Shown here piece after piece: positions 33,406-46,154 of a stretch of 64,000 nt of DNA. Origin of the DNA: Laburnicola sp. R22_1 (lineage: Eukaryota; Ascomycota; Dothideomycetes; Pleosporales; Didymosphaeriaceae); the NCBI GenBank assembly GCA_014281115.1, contig JACONQ010000008.1, positions 930,001 to 994,000 of the forward strand, given 5' to 3'. Within the stretch, counting starts at the first letter, position 1. Every line of letters starts with the position of its first letter. A program made the translations under genes and the position numbers. The notes under the pieces were generated by a model, which saw only the letters and a list, made by a program, of their open reading frames with translations, made no database searches and was not told the origin of the DNA.

Positions 33406-34030
33406 GCGTTTCTTTGCTCTTCCAAAAATTTCCCCGGCCTGGGTTGTACTACCTACGTGTGAATAGTTTTCAGGTCTCAATGCAATCGTAGATCACAGCA
33501 CTTGTCTTGTTCCTGCGTCGTGCCGTCTTGACTCGTGATCACAACGCCTTTTCTGCATTATAGCCACACATAGTACAGTGACATGGATACCCATCACTCA
33601 GATCCCATTATCGGCTCATGCTGTCTCGAGGGACCCCAAACTATCAACGTCTTGCAGCACTTAGGTTTCTATCGCTGTTGCTACCTATTGTATCCTATAA
33701 CATGTACATGGCGTATTCAAGTCTTCAGGGTGAGACAGCAGCTTCACTCACTCTTCACAGCGGGCTAGAACTTGAAATCCGACAAGCGACTTCCCTAGTA
33801 GATTTGACTCCATTCCAGGATATGTGAAAAACGATATTTCGTGAGATTGCAAGCAACCTCCATGCTCGGTCAACTCGATTCCACTTCCCAAGTCAATAAC
33901 GAAGCACGAAGACGAATGTAACGAAGTCATAATCATTCCTCATTATTCATTCTTTATCACCCGTTAACCAACCCCAAAACACACTTTTTCCCAGCCCAGC
34001 CCAGCCCATCCAAACTCCCAAAAAAAATTG
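33406..34030. other. Convergent intergenic region
   Basis: 3' ends of ATP7 (+) and of the 952-aa protein gene (-). No gene is seen. Confidence 0.5.
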
Positions 34031-36889
34031 CTACTCCCATGTCCTCCACTCATTCTCCCCCGCCTCCAACTCCATCTTCGCCCTTTCCCACGTTCCCGTC
34101 CCCCTCTGTAACCCATCCATCCAAGCCAACAAACCCCTCCTCTCCCGCCCAATCCGTATCTCCGCTCTCTTCCTCTCCAACACCTTCCTCTTCAGATACC
34201 CAAAGTCCTCGTCCTGGACACTGCGCTCCCACACCTTGCGCATGCGCGGACTGTACAAGCAGCAGCTGGAGCCAACTTCAGGGTCTTCCCCGGGCACAAG
34301 CTGAATGGTGCGGTTGAACAGCCTTGGAATGGTGGAGGGCGGGTCAGAGGAGGTCGAAGTAGACGCAATGGCCGGCCAGATGAGCTCTTCGAAGCACTCT
34401 TGGCAGACGGTGAGTTCAGGGAGGGAGGGCATGAAGTGCCAAGGTTTGCGCAGAAACTGTTTGTCGCGGGCGCATTCGTTCTTGTACGCGTTTTCGCGGG
34501 CCATTTGCAGGAAGCGTTGGATGTTGGGGCGCTGGTTGAGGAGTTGGGCTTCGCTGTCGAGATCGACGAGGAGGTCGAGGTACTTTCCGAACCGACGGGA
34601 ACTTGTGCGAAGGCTGCATGTGTAAGTCTTAGGTATGGCGTATGGACTGCTGGTAGGTAGGCGAGTGAAGTAGCCTAGCATGCTGGGGAGGAGAGCTTCC
34701 ACCATTCTGAGGTCACAAGGGCAGATAGCAAAGTTGGCCACGTGTATGCCGTCTCTCGGGTCAGGAATGCCGTACCAGGCAATGTGATCAGTACCCAGCT
34801 CGCGGTCACCCGGACATTGTCGCTCATGTTCGGCGACGGTGGCGAGAGCATAAAGCAAATCTGGAGACTGCCGCCTTTGCTTGATCGTCAGTAGCCACGC
34901 AAGACGCATCCAAGGGCTGCTGAAGTCGCAGTATCGTTCCACGGGACGCTCATATCGACGACTTTGTGAGAAGTACACAGAAAACGGCGTGTCGGCGAAG
35001 ACGCCCTCATAGCAGCTAGGACAGATGTCGAAGTTTGGGCAGTTCTGAAGCGTGTACCAATCACTGTATTTCGTCGATGGCTCACTCCGCGGACAAGATG
35101 GGAGAGGCCGATCAAGACTCAGAGGTACAGTCGTCTTCCGTTCTCTACGACCTCCATCGTTGCTGGACTGTGACCGAAAGCTATTCGAGCTGACCCTCGG
35201 TGAACGGGGTATTTCATCTATATTGGAACTCTGGCGGCTATTGTCCTGTGAAAAATAGGCTGATTGACGTTCCCGAGGTGAGCTTAAGAGCGGCGAATCC
35301 AGGCGTGTCGGCTTTGGGGAGGATGGGGTAGATGAGTACGAATGATCTAACTGATATTGCTCTTCTGGGGGCATGAAAGCGTCCGCAGGCTGGTCATCGA
35401 CCGGGTATGGTAGCGGGTTTTCGGGCTTCCGCGGTCTGGCAGGCGATGGACTTTTTACATTGATTTGGGGTGTAGGGGCTGGAATAGTGTCGTATCGGTC
35501 AAGGCGAGTAGTTGGTCTCGACCGCTCGGTGGTAGGAGGGTAGGTAGCATGCCAATCTGCTTCGGTTATTGGTACTCGCGCAGTCTGCGTATATGAGGAA
35601 GACAGCGGAGAAGAAGGTCGCCCGCCAGACCTTGAAGATGGTCTGGATATGTTCGGCGAGGGGGATCGACGTGATGGAAGACGCGGTGAGCGCGGAGGGG
35701 ATGGGTCATCCTGGAAACGCGGCGAGCTTGGGCGAGAGGCAGAATACTTGGAGCTTCTCGTGTAGTCTACGTCAATCGGCGCCGGCTTTGACCTGCGAGT
35801 CTGCCCGTTTAGCGACGAAGAAGACGACGAGGGTGAATCAGGGGGCGGAGTGGGCTGTTTTGAGGATGCTGACGAGGAAGTACTCCCACTACCTCGACTG
35901 CTATAGGCATCACGCTGGATCTCCGATGGCGGATAAGAGTCCCGCTTCCTCCTTTCTGACTTGGCTTGACTCTCTAGCACATTTGTTCGCAGGTCGTCCT
36001 TCTGCAGATCGGTCTTGACGAAGCTGTATCTCGCCGGCTTCCGTGCGGTGCGGAGATGGGAAGTGTCGGAATCAACGTCGGAGTCGTCAAACACTGCTTC
36101 TCTGTTCGTGCTAGGGGACGGTGGTCCTGATGCGGAATCGTACTTGTTTCGAATGGGTATTCGCTTCGTTGCGTTGGGATTCTGATCCCGTGCATTGCCA
36201 GCGTCGCGACCGGGATCGGATCTGGGAATATTTGACGATGAGGGGGCCATGGTCTCGGGCGACAAGAGATAGTCGCCGGCGGATGGTGCCAGCGACTCTT
36301 TCTGCGGCTTTGTATACGCGTATGGCGTGGATGTTCTTTTCGTGAACAGAGGCGGGTCGTCGACGTCGGTCTTCAGATGCGGCATGCCTCCCCGGTCGGC
36401 GAAGCTCTTCTTGCGTCTCGGCTCTCTCGCCGCATATCCAGGGCCGCCGTCATCTTTGGGCTCGGAGACAAGTACGAAGCGCCGGTCGTCGTTGGGCTGC
36501 TCGAGTTCCTCGATGATGGGGTACTGATCCACACTGCCCCGCGACTTCGCTTCACCGGTGTCATCCTCGACCGCCGACGGAAGGGACTCTCGGGCTAGCG
36601 AGACCGACTCGTCCTCGACGCTGGGCGAGGGCGGCCATTGTTTCTTGCGTACGTCGGAGCGGTGTCGCGGCGGCACCGAGGAGCGCGAGGACGACGGTGC
36701 GGCGTAGCGGGCTTCGTAGCTGTGGTACGACGTGGGATAGGAAGCCGGCGCGTCCCAGCTGTTCCTCATGGCTTCTGCTGGCGGTTGCGGGCGGCGTGCG
36801 TATGCGTCTGTGTCGCGGGAGCTCTGGAAAGAGGAGTCATGGCGCCGACGGTGCGTGTAGCGGCTGTCGTAGTAGTCGTAGTAAGCCAT
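34031..36889 (-). CDS. Large Ser/Arg/Pro-rich hypothetical protein with Cys-containing C-terminal domain, 952 aa
   Basis: This is a single open frame from ATG at 36889 (MAYYDYYDSRYTHRRRHD) to TAG. About 600 residues are low-complexity Ser/Pro/Arg/Asp sequence, expected to be disordered and rich in phosphorylation sites. The last 300 residues are folded-looking: a C-x5-C-x2-C group (NCPNFDICPSCYEG), FAICPCDL and TVCQECFEELIW could bind zinc, and aromatic-rich motifs such as WMRLAWLLTIKQRR and HIAWYGIPDPRDGI intervene. Related architecture occurs widely in filamentous ascomycetes as uncharacterised proteins. I cannot assign a function. Antisense frames here are shadows. Confidence 0.85.
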   Translation of the reverse strand: MAYYDYYDSRYTHRRRHDSSFQSSRDTDAYARRPQPPAEAMRNSWDAPASYPTSYHSYEARYAAPSSSRSSVPPRHRSDVRKKQWPPSPSVEDESVSLARESLPSAVEDDTGEAKSRGSVDQYPIIEELEQPNDDRRFVLVSEPKDDGGPGYAAREPRRKKSFADRGGMPHLKTDVDDPPLFTKRTSTPYAYTKPQKESLAPSAGDYLLSPETMAPSSSNIPRSDPGRDAGNARDQNPNATKRIPIRNKYDSASGPPSPSTNREAVFDDSDVDSDTSHLRTARKPARYSFVKTDLQKDDLRTNVLESQAKSERRKRDSYPPSEIQRDAYSSRGSGSTSSSASSKQPTPPPDSPSSSSSSLNGQTRRSKPAPIDVDYTRSSKYSASRPSSPRFQDDPSPPRSPRLPSRRSPSPNISRPSSRSGGRPSSPLSSSYTQTARVPITEADWHATYPPTTERSRPTTRLDRYDTIPAPTPQINVKSPSPARPRKPENPLPYPVDDQPADAFMPPEEQYQLDHSYSSTPSSPKPTRLDSPLLSSPRERQSAYFSQDNSRQSSNIDEIPRSPRVSSNSFRSQSSNDGGRRERKTTVPLSLDRPLPSCPRSEPSTKYSDWYTLQNCPNFDICPSCYEGVFADTPFSVYFSQSRRYERPVERYCDFSSPWMRLAWLLTIKQRRQSPDLLYALATVAEHERQCPGDRELGTDHIAWYGIPDPRDGIHVANFAICPCDLRMVEALLPSMLGYFTRLPTSSPYAIPKTYTCSLRTSSRRFGKYLDLLVDLDSEAQLLNQRPNIQRFLQMARENAYKNECARDKQFLRKPWHFMPSLPELTVCQECFEELIWPAIASTSTSSDPPSTIPRLFNRTIQLVPGEDPEVGSSCCLYSPRMRKVWERSVQDEDFGYLKRKVLERKRAEIRIGRERRGLLAWMDGLQRGTGTWERAKMELEAGENEWRTWE

Positions 36890-37976
36890 GCACGGGGGGT
36901 GTGACGGAGGTCAGGCGGGCAAGAACGGGCTGTGGGCGGCGGCCGTGGGCGTAGAGCAGCGCAAGAAGTATCTAGGACGTCAGGACACGCAGTGTGAGGG
37001 GAGATTGGCCGTCACATAGCGGAGGCGCTTTAGTAATAGCGGAGAGATGCGCCAGAATGTGGCCGATGTTCTCACTGCAGCTGCTTGCACTTCCTGCATG
37101 CATGGCAACGCTTGAAGGGTCCACCTGCCCGCACCACGCTTCGCCCAACCCAGCCTGGCCCGCTGCCCATCTGCGCTCCAGTTCACCGGACTACAGCATC
37201 TGTGCCCTTCTGGCGCCCAAGTCCAACCACGCCGACCAACGTGTAAAACATGCATGATGCTGCTCATTCCGCAACGCACCTGCCTCTGTGCCACCCATCC
37301 ATTCCTCTTCCGTTAGCCCCATCCGCCACCTCCCTCGTCCCCCGCCTTGAGCAGAGCCGCATCATGGGGTGAACCTACGCTAAGCGGCTATAAGTACACA
37401 TTCCGTGAATTCCGTAGCATATGTATACCACGTACGCTTCCCAGGTCACGCTGTATGTCGCAAGTTGCCCATTGCCGAGCTCGACACTTGGGCAGAGCCT
37501 TGTGTATACATGTCTTCATCTTGTGTGCCACTCAGCATGATGACGATAGTTTGTGTTTTAATCTTCTATTGAGCTTATCTGTGGCAAAGTGACGGCCACC
37601 ATTAACGCATTCTCTCTTCCATGTTCCCATCGAGAGCCCCCCGAGCAAAGCATACTTTTTACCCATCACCTCCCATTTTCCCGTGCCCAAGATAAGATAC
37701 TGCATACTTTCCTGCCGCATCCACCTCTTTTGCCACTAACTTCAAGTGCAAACTACTCTTCCAACTACGAAATCGCACCCGTATTTCCGCCTTTTGCCGG
37801 CTCATCCTCTGTCTTTGCATCATCGGTGCCAGAGTTCTTTGATCCCGTTGATACCCGAGACCGCTCTCTGCTCTCCGCCTTTCCCACCTTCTGAGATGTA
37901 GCTTTCTCCGCCTCCTTTCGACCATTTTTGTTCCAAACACTCTCTGACACGCGCGAGTACGCAGAAGTCTTCTCTT
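36890..37976. other. Intergenic region, 1.1 kb
   Basis: Upstream region of the 952-aa protein gene and 3' region of the RRM protein gene. No coding signal is seen. Confidence 0.5.
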
Positions 37977-40900
37977 TTACGTATGCTTGGACTTGTCGGA
38001 TGAGGCTTTTTGGGCCCTTTCAACTTTATCAGGGCTTTTCTTCTGCCTAGCAGATGAGGTTTGACGCACCCTTCCCTCCTTGCTCTGCACCTCTTCTGCT
38101 TCCCGACGATCTTGGCCCCGAAGCGCAGACTGCACGTCGGCAACCTGACTGAATTGATCGTGGAACGGCTCCAGGGCGGCCTCTTGCCGATCGCCTACCT
38201 CCTCCGTCGCCTTCGAAGCCTTCTTCTTCCTCTTAGGCTTCTTCTTCTTCTTCTTGGCTACCTCTGCAGGTGTCATGTCCGGAACTGTCGGGGTCTGCAT
38301 TGGGGTGTGGAAATCTTTCGCCGTCGGACTAGCTGATCGAAGAGGACTAGGTGCACGTAGAGTGGAGGAGCTCGCCACTGAGACCGAGTCTTGCTGTGCG
38401 GAGGTGCCAGACTTTTCTATATGAGATATTTCAGTATACACCCGGAAGTGTTCAGAGTGGTATGACATACCTTCAGCAATCACGTTAGGGCCTGGCGATG
38501 CCGTGGTGCCCGCTTCCATTGGGCTGGCTTTCTCGGATGATGCAGAAAAATATGCTGTATGAGGAGTTGCTACAGCGTTCATAGGTGTCCACTTCCGCTT
38601 CAGAAGGTCCAGACTAGGGACGGCGATGTTGGCAGGGCCCGCCCTCTTCTTTTTGGGCTCTTGCGCTAGGCCTCCATCGCTTGGCGGTGGTGTGGATGGA
38701 ACGGATGACGCTGCAGTCGTTGTAGCGGAATTCGGCTCCACGGCTTTCGTTTCAGGAGACGGTGCAGGATTCGGGAGGTTTCCATTCGAGCGCTGATCCA
38801 AAAAGGCCCTGCTGGGTTCCTGGACCACCCCGAACTGCTGAGCTTCCGGCTTCCGAGCCACTGCAACGATCGTCGCAGGAGGAGCGGAGCGCTTACCTTG
38901 TGGCTGCTCGGTTTCCTCGTCTTCTTTGGTCGCGGAAAGCACGTCGTCCTTTACATTAGACATCTCGGCTTCGAGCTCTTTCGTTTGGCCGATATTGTTT
39001 CTATTAGCTGATTCGGCTTTGCTTTGCGCCTCAGCCTTGACCCCAGGCTCAGTTTTAGTCTTCTCTTTTCGCTTCTCTTTCTTCTTGGCCTGTCTCTCTT
39101 TCTTTGTCTGGGTTTTGCTCGGCTTCGCAAACGGGTGAAGTGATTCGGATCGTTTGGCGCCTTGATTCTTTTCGGCCTTCATCAACGACTTTTCTGCAGT
39201 GGGCGAGGAATTCTCTGGTTTTACGCCCCGTGGCGCAGGGGTGTCCGTTATAGCAATGTCAGTACCCTTTTCGGCTTTTACAGATCCGGACAGGAGAGCT
39301 GTGGACCGATTCTCTTTAGTCGTAGCTTCGCCCTGTTCGTCTGTTACTACTGCAGGGGCGATCTGCTCAACGAATGCAGTGTCAGGATCCGCAGCTTTCG
39401 GGGCGCCCTCCTTTCCAATGTTTGGCTGCGATTCCTGAGCAGAGTGAAAGCTGAGGTCATTCTTTTGATCGTCATCTGACGTCGTCTCTTCTTGTGCTTG
39501 AGGGGCTGTGGCGACGTTCTCGGCGTGACTGTCTTCAATCGACACAGCCTCAGCCTGCTTCTCTTGTGCCTTCTGTTCCTGATCACCTGGTGAAGACAGA
39601 GTTGTTTTAGCAGGTGAATTCAGGAGAGGAGTGTGAGTATCCTCAAGAGGAACGTGTGCATCTTCAAGAGGGACGGGAGTATTTTTGAGAGGGACAGGAG
39701 TATCTTCGAGAGGAACAGGAGTATCTTCGAGAGGAACGGGAGTATCTTCGAGAGGAACGGGAGTATCTTCAAGAGGAACGGGAGCATCTTCAAGAGGAAC
39801 GGGAGCATCTTCAAGAGGAACGTGTATATCCTCGAGATCAGATTCGAGGGTGGGTTGGGCGTCGGGTCCACTCCTGGTTTCAGCATGGGAAGCGGTAGAG
39901 GCCTCCCCTTTCACTTCTTCTGGCATGGCGTCCACAATGGACTGTTCATCGGATTTGAGATCTAGACCGCTGCTAGAACCCATTTCATCCGTCTCAGAGA
40001 CGCCAATGATAGCATTAGCGCGGCCTTCCTGGTTGTCACTAGATGGTGTGTTATTTTCGATGCTGTCAACTACCGTGTTTGTCAAAGTAGAGGTTCCTGG
40101 CGAGGATGCTCGAGTTGATGGCTCCACTCTCCTGTGGCTGCGCTGGTCGTTGCGTAGCGTATGAGTCTTCTTGGTGGACGGATCCTTCTTTGCCTTTTTT
40201 GCCTCTGGGCTTCCATGTGCCGCAGGATAGTCTTGCGGTTGCTGTTGCCAGTTCATACGATGCAGGTCGCTCCTAGCATCCTGAGGTGAATATCGAACCG
40301 GCTTTGCGAGCTTCGTGCCGTTGTTTGTAGAGCTATGCGAATGGTGAAAAGGTGGTCGAGAATCATGTCGCACACCGGGTCCAGAAGCATGAGCCTCCCT
40401 AGCTGAATGGTAGTTATCTCGCAGGCTGAAGTAGTTCCTAGAGACAGTGACGGAAATTGGGGTCTGCCGAATATGTGGTCTGTCCATCTGCAGCCCTTGC
40501 CTCGCTTCATTCGTAGTCGAGAAGCTTACAAAAGCATAAAGCAGCTCGTTCACATCGCCATACTTGAGTTCAACATCGATGGGGTTGACGCCGGCGAATT
40601 GTTGGAATAGTAGTGTAACTTCCTCCTGTTGAACGTCGCCAGGAAGCCCTTTGATGAAGAGCTTGCGAACGTGATTGTTTTTCGGACCGATCCAAGAGTA
40701 GTGACAACCGGACTCTGGGTCATGGATGATACGCGGGTCAGGCTCATTATGACTCACACTTCGTGGATGTGCGCCATCGGCAACGTGACTGTCAGCAGGT
40801 CTCATGCTATTGTCTGCGTAATCTGCTGTGTATGAGCCGTAACCGGAACGGTTGTAGGCTCCCGCTGAGTGCTTGCGCCCTTTCCCCATGTTCGAAAAGC

Positions 40901-42446
40901 CAGCACCACCACCCTTCCTACCACCAGACTGGGCGCTCATCATTGCAAACCCAGCCTTGTCGGGCCTCTCAGCGCCGTAAGGATTATATAGTCCCAAAGG
41001 CTTAGTAGTTTGGCTGCTGCGTCGTGGCATTCCGCGAGGGTCAGTACCACGAACTGGAGGGTATGGGACACTGTTTGTCATGTCGACAAAAGGAGCGCCG
41101 GGACCAAATTGCTGATAAGCTGGATCCATGAGCGGCGGCCCAAACGGCCCTGTGGGGGGAGCCACTGGCGGGTTCATCGGAGCGTAATGCACCTGGCTGG
41201 GATGCATAGGCGGGGAGCCCATCGAAGCATTTGGTGGAAAAGGGTTTCCTGGGTGAAGGTCGTGAATTATGCCTGGCCCCATTGACATGGCGGAAACATA
41301 CCGCTGCGCTGCGTTATTTGGCAAAGGGCCTGATGGCTGCCGTACATGCTCACCGGAAGACATGCGAAAGTTGCCGTCCCAACCGTGCATATGTGGTGGC
41401 TGGGAGAAAGAAGCTGAGTTAGATCTTGCAGCCCTCTTGGGAATGCGGAATCCTGCGGGAATCATGCCAATGTTTTGACCCATATGGAGGCCAGGCGGGT
41501 GGCTTAGGACTGGCCTCTGCGGCTGCGACGGGGTGAACGATGGCTGCCGCCCTAGTTGAGCATTTGTTGCGGAGGGGATAAACGTTGTCGGTATGGGCAA
41601 TTGGCCCGCAAAAGCCGATTCTATTCGCGTCAGTTAATATATCTGTGTTGTAGGGAAGGGCACCTTACGCGGTCTAGCAGACATCTGGAGCGACTGCGTC
41701 GCGCCAGGAGCATAAACATGCTCTTCGGACACGCGCGGTAGATTTCCCTTCTCTGCGCTAGCCATATTGCCCTCAGTCTTTACGAGTGGTGCCCCAGAGC
41801 CTGCGGCCTGTACCACCTGCTGTTTCCTAACTAAGTTGCGCATACACTCTCGCAAGATTATCAGAACTTGCCACAGGAACTCATGCGGATACTCCCCAGT
41901 CTCTCCATCTGTGAAGATTCTGTCAACAATGGAGTGCTGGTCATTCGCGTCGAAGAGGTGACTAATGTCGCCTCCAAGCACATCCATCTTGTCGTGGTGC
42001 TGTTGAGACCAGGAAGCGGCGAACTTATGCGCGCGGACCATGTTGTCATGTGTGATGAAGTGGAGAACCTCCTCGAGGAATCCTGGAGAGTCAAGGTGAA
42101 CATCTGCACTGTCCCATAGATCGGTGATGGTCCATCCGGTTTGCGGGAAGAAGCAATGGTAATAATGCGGATACATTTCGCGCCAGTAGTTGGCACACTT
42201 GACGACCCCGATAACCTTGTCGCTTCGAGTGACGACTGGCGGATATGGAGGGCCAGGCACCTGGCGGTGCGGTCGCCTACCGCAGTCGGTGGAGAAGACA
42301 GCGGCGCCTTCACGCGGCAGCGCTGTTATCTTGCGCGAGGGTGCCGGTCCAACGACCGTATTGTCTGAGCTGGTCGGAGAGGGAGCAATAGACTCATCCG
42401 TTGCAATCGCGGTCATGTTGGGCGGGGGAGCCTCAGATTCCGCCAT
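37977..42446 (-). CDS. RRM-domain protein with tandem octapeptide repeats, 1455 aa
   Basis: The exons are 42446-41669, 41620-38471 and 38416-37977; phases match throughout. The start ATG at 42446 (MAESEAPPPN) is the first with good context, although the frame stays open further upstream to 42662. The N-terminal 260 residues have a conserved-looking block (VVKCANYWREMYPHYYHCFF). A Pro/Met/Gly-rich linker leads to one RRM at about 580-665: RKLFIKGLPGDVQQEEVTLLF as RNP2 region and LLYAFVSFSTTNEARQGL as RNP1 region. A tandem repeat of PVPLEDT-type octapeptides spans about 855-925. The rest is Lys/Glu-rich, with a KKKKKKPKRKKK basic cluster near the end. It is probably an RNA-binding nuclear or granule protein; no orthologue name is recognised. 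Confidence 0.85.
39630..39832 (-). repeat. Coding minisatellite, 24-bp units (octapeptide xTPVPLED)
   Basis: About eight or nine near-identical 24-bp units lie within the RRM protein gene and encode EDAPVPL/EDTPVPL blocks. Some units are exact copies of each other, which implies recent unit duplication. All keep the frame. Confidence 0.9.
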
Positions 42447-43239
42447 GATGGAAGATGCTGTTTCTGTGTGGATGCACCAAGAAGGCACCAGGTGAGGAGA
42501 CCACGGGAGAAAAATTGTAGTGTCTGTCGTTGAAGAGGGTCGCGGTCTGGCACGAGAGTTGCCGTTACCAGCGAGGAAAGTGCGGTGGTGGTTGAGAAAA
42601 TGGAAGCGGAAGGCGCGGACGAGGTGGGGGTAAACAGAGCAGCAAGGCCTCTGGCGACGCATTAGAAAGAAGAAGCAGGCTTTATCTCCTTGGCAACCGA
42701 CCTCGCTTCACCAGATTCCAGCGGTGAAAGGGGAGTTGGACTTTTAGGTAAGGCAGTTGCCTCACGCTGGCTTCACCGGCAACCACCGCTGCCCCAAAAT
42801 GCCAACTGTATAAGAACGCACATTGTAGGAAGAAATAAAGGACACTATGGCAAAGATAATTTAGGCTTTTAAAACAATATGCAGACAAGCTGAACTTTGC
42901 AAGAAACGCTTACCAGGGCATTGGGCGTGAGGAGAGACAGTGGTGGTTAACAGTGCACCGACCTTCCCCGCTACCGGCGCCCACACTCACGTTTTGTGGC
43001 CTCTAGGATAGCAAAGCGGTGAGATGAGACATTTTGTTTCGGATTGGAGATTCTTGGGCCAATATCACAGCATTAATGCAGCCACCCGTCGCTACCCACT
43101 TTTCCGTTTGTTTTCTTCCATTCAAGCACCCAGACAACTCTTAGCAGCAAAGGTCACACAACTCGCTTAACGCGGGAGGATAAAATTCGTCTTGCGGAAG
43201 CATGTACACCTGTCCAGAGCTTGAGTGAGTTCACTCATA
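42447..43239. other. Intergenic region with RRM gene leader and FMP46-like gene 3' end
   Basis: The frame of the RRM protein continues open to 42662 without being clearly coding. Beyond that, no gene is seen. Confidence 0.45.
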
Positions 43240-43843
43240 TCACACCTTCTCAGTCTCTTTTGGGATGGAGCGCAACAACGACAGGATCTCGGACTCATCC
43301 GCTCCGGCGACTGCTGCGGTTAGTGGTGAACCTATGATAGCACTGTATAAATCGCTGCATACCAGCTTTGCCTTGGTTCCAGTCCACCACCTGCTGCTGT
43401 TAGCGCTTGGCAGAATCATGAGACCAACAAACTCACCACAGGCCGCTCAAAGGTCTCACCATCGGCTTTGAGCCTCCTCATCGCATCCGACTCATTCTGT
43501 GCTCCGTGGATAACCTTGGACGCAGCTTCTGCTCCGCCCAAATAGTCGAGAATAGACTTGAGCTGGTCCGCAGTAGGCGGCGCCTCAGTCACGTCGAGCT
43601 CAAACTCCATGCGCTCGAGCTTGTTCTGCGCCTGATGAGAGCTTGCCTGGTCTTCTGTCGAGTGTGCCACTGATTGCGCATGCGCTTGCTTGAGCATAGT
43701 AAGAACCCGGGTGGATGCAGTGCTTGTTGGCTTGTGGAAGAGGGTCACGACGTTCTTCGCGCCATGCTGCAGGAGGCGTCAGCAAAGGTTTCACGAAGCT
43801 CGATCATGCCTGGCCGTACCTCTCTAAAGAATCGCTTGAACAT
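43240..43843 (-). CDS. FMP46-like (DUF1687) putative mitochondrial redox protein, 151 aa
   Basis: The exons are 43843-43820, 43766-43437, 43390-43363 and 43313-43240, with phases 0, 0 and 1. The first exon codes only MFKRFFRE, and the second starts HGAKNVVTLFHKPTSTASTR, the thioredoxin-like beginning of the family. The block MEFELDVTEAPPTADQLKSI and the C-terminal RPVVVDWNQGKA fit the fungal DUF1687 pattern. The yeast homologue, Fmp46, is mitochondrial and of unknown reaction. No CxxC motif is present. The last exon ends SLLRSIPKETEKV. A 3-nt alternative acceptor (CAGCAG) exists for the last intron. Confidence 0.82.
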
Positions 43844-44404
43844 GATGGTAGTCGGTGATGCGCAAAGTCAATGGCTCTACACGTGAAATTGGGACGAAGT
43901 TGCGCGAAGCTCTACAAGGTCAGAATGTGACGTCAATCGCGCATCCGCTTGGACGCCTTTCCGCTTGGCAGGAACGCGAGATCACCCAGAACGGCGCCCG
44001 AGCTTTTGGGTGCATCAGCATCTATGGTAAATGTATTGAATGTGAATGCTCGAACGGGTAATTTGATTTCACGGGCTGGTAAATGAAGCATTTTCAATAT
44101 CGTCATCTTCTCAAATCTGAATCCAGGCGCCTAAATCACCAACTCGACCAACATGAACAAGAGCCGCCATTCAATTCCGTGTGCAGCCCAAAAAGCCAGT
44201 GTATATTGACGCCATTGATATGCCCCATCCTCCCAGAAGTGAGGAGTTCTGCAGCAAACAGACATGCCGTAATCCCAATCATGTCGTACCAAGCCTCCCA
44301 CTGCCTCTGGTCCAGTGTCATAGTCATCCCAAGCCACCAGGTTCATGACAGCCGATTGAGCGTGCATGCATTCCGTTCTATTCCTTCTCTCGGCCTGTTA
44401 TCGC
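43844..44404. other. Intergenic region between FMP46-like and RPS30 genes
   Basis: Short overlapping frames only; no gene seen. Confidence 0.5.
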
Positions 44405-45422
<1,018 letters not shown>

Positions 45423-46154
45423 ATGCATGTGGGAACCGCAATCCTTTCTCTTATCTCATTGACCTCGGCGTCAAGCATACCCGCGCTGCAGCGCAGCCAT
45501 GAAGCCGACTGGAAGATTCCTACCATCCACGAGTCTGCCGTCCAGGCGCGCCGGATCATGCACCTCGAGAATATCGGCACGCTCTCCACCATATTCCCCT
45601 CCACCCATAGCGCGGAGCAACGACCGTCGGATGTAGAAGGCTCACCCATCGGATTGATGGACTATTTTGGGGACTGCGAGCCTAGTACAGGCAACCCGAC
45701 CATTCTAGCTATCACGATAGCGACGTCGTTCAAAAATGTCGCGGCGGGCTCCAACATCACCCTCTCCTTACGATGGCATGCTCCATATCACCGACCATAT
45801 AGCGCAGCAGCGGTCCCGCGATTCAGCCTCGTCGGCCACCTGGAAGATCTCCCTGATGAGGAGATCAAGAGGCAAAACGTAGCGGCCTGCTTCGTCAAGT
45901 ATCATCCTGATGCGGCGGCGTGGTTGCCTGGAAACAGGATACATCAGAGCAAGTGGGTTAGACTCGTGGTCCAAGAGGTATATTGGATTGGAGGGTTCGG
46001 CGACCGCGCATACATTGGATGGATTCCCCTTGAGGAATGGCAGAGTGTTACCAAGGAAGAGATTGAGAAAGTCAGGTTGCCGGGCGAGAAGACAGGGTGG
46101 TCCTCGTGGAAGTCATGGGTTGGTTTGGGAAACCAGGAGACGATGGAGTTGTAA
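45423..46154 (+). CDS. Secreted CREG-like protein (PNPOx-type beta-barrel), 243 aa
   Basis: A single exon. The signal peptide is MHVGTAILSLISLTSAS. The family block follows at once: HEADWKIPTIHESAVQARRI, then IGTLSTIFPST and LMDYFGDCEPSTGNPTILAI, with a C-terminal VYWIGGFGDRAYIGWIPLEEW, as in fungal CREG beta-barrel proteins (pyridoxamine 5'-phosphate oxidase-like fold). A flavin or PLP cofactor is usually not bound by CREG proteins. One NIT sequon is present, so N-glycosylation is likely. The length is normal for the family. The product is expected in the secretory pathway, vacuole or outside the cell; the molecular role is unknown. Confidence 0.93.
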   Translation: MHVGTAILSLISLTSASSIPALQRSHEADWKIPTIHESAVQARRIMHLENIGTLSTIFPSTHSAEQRPSDVEGSPIGLMDYFGDCEPSTGNPTILAITIATSFKNVAAGSNITLSLRWHAPYHRPYSAAAVPRFSLVGHLEDLPDEEIKRQNVAACFVKYHPDAAAWLPGNRIHQSKWVRLVVQEVYWIGGFGDRAYIGWIPLEEWQSVTKEEIEKVRLPGEKTGWSSWKSWVGLGNQETMEL

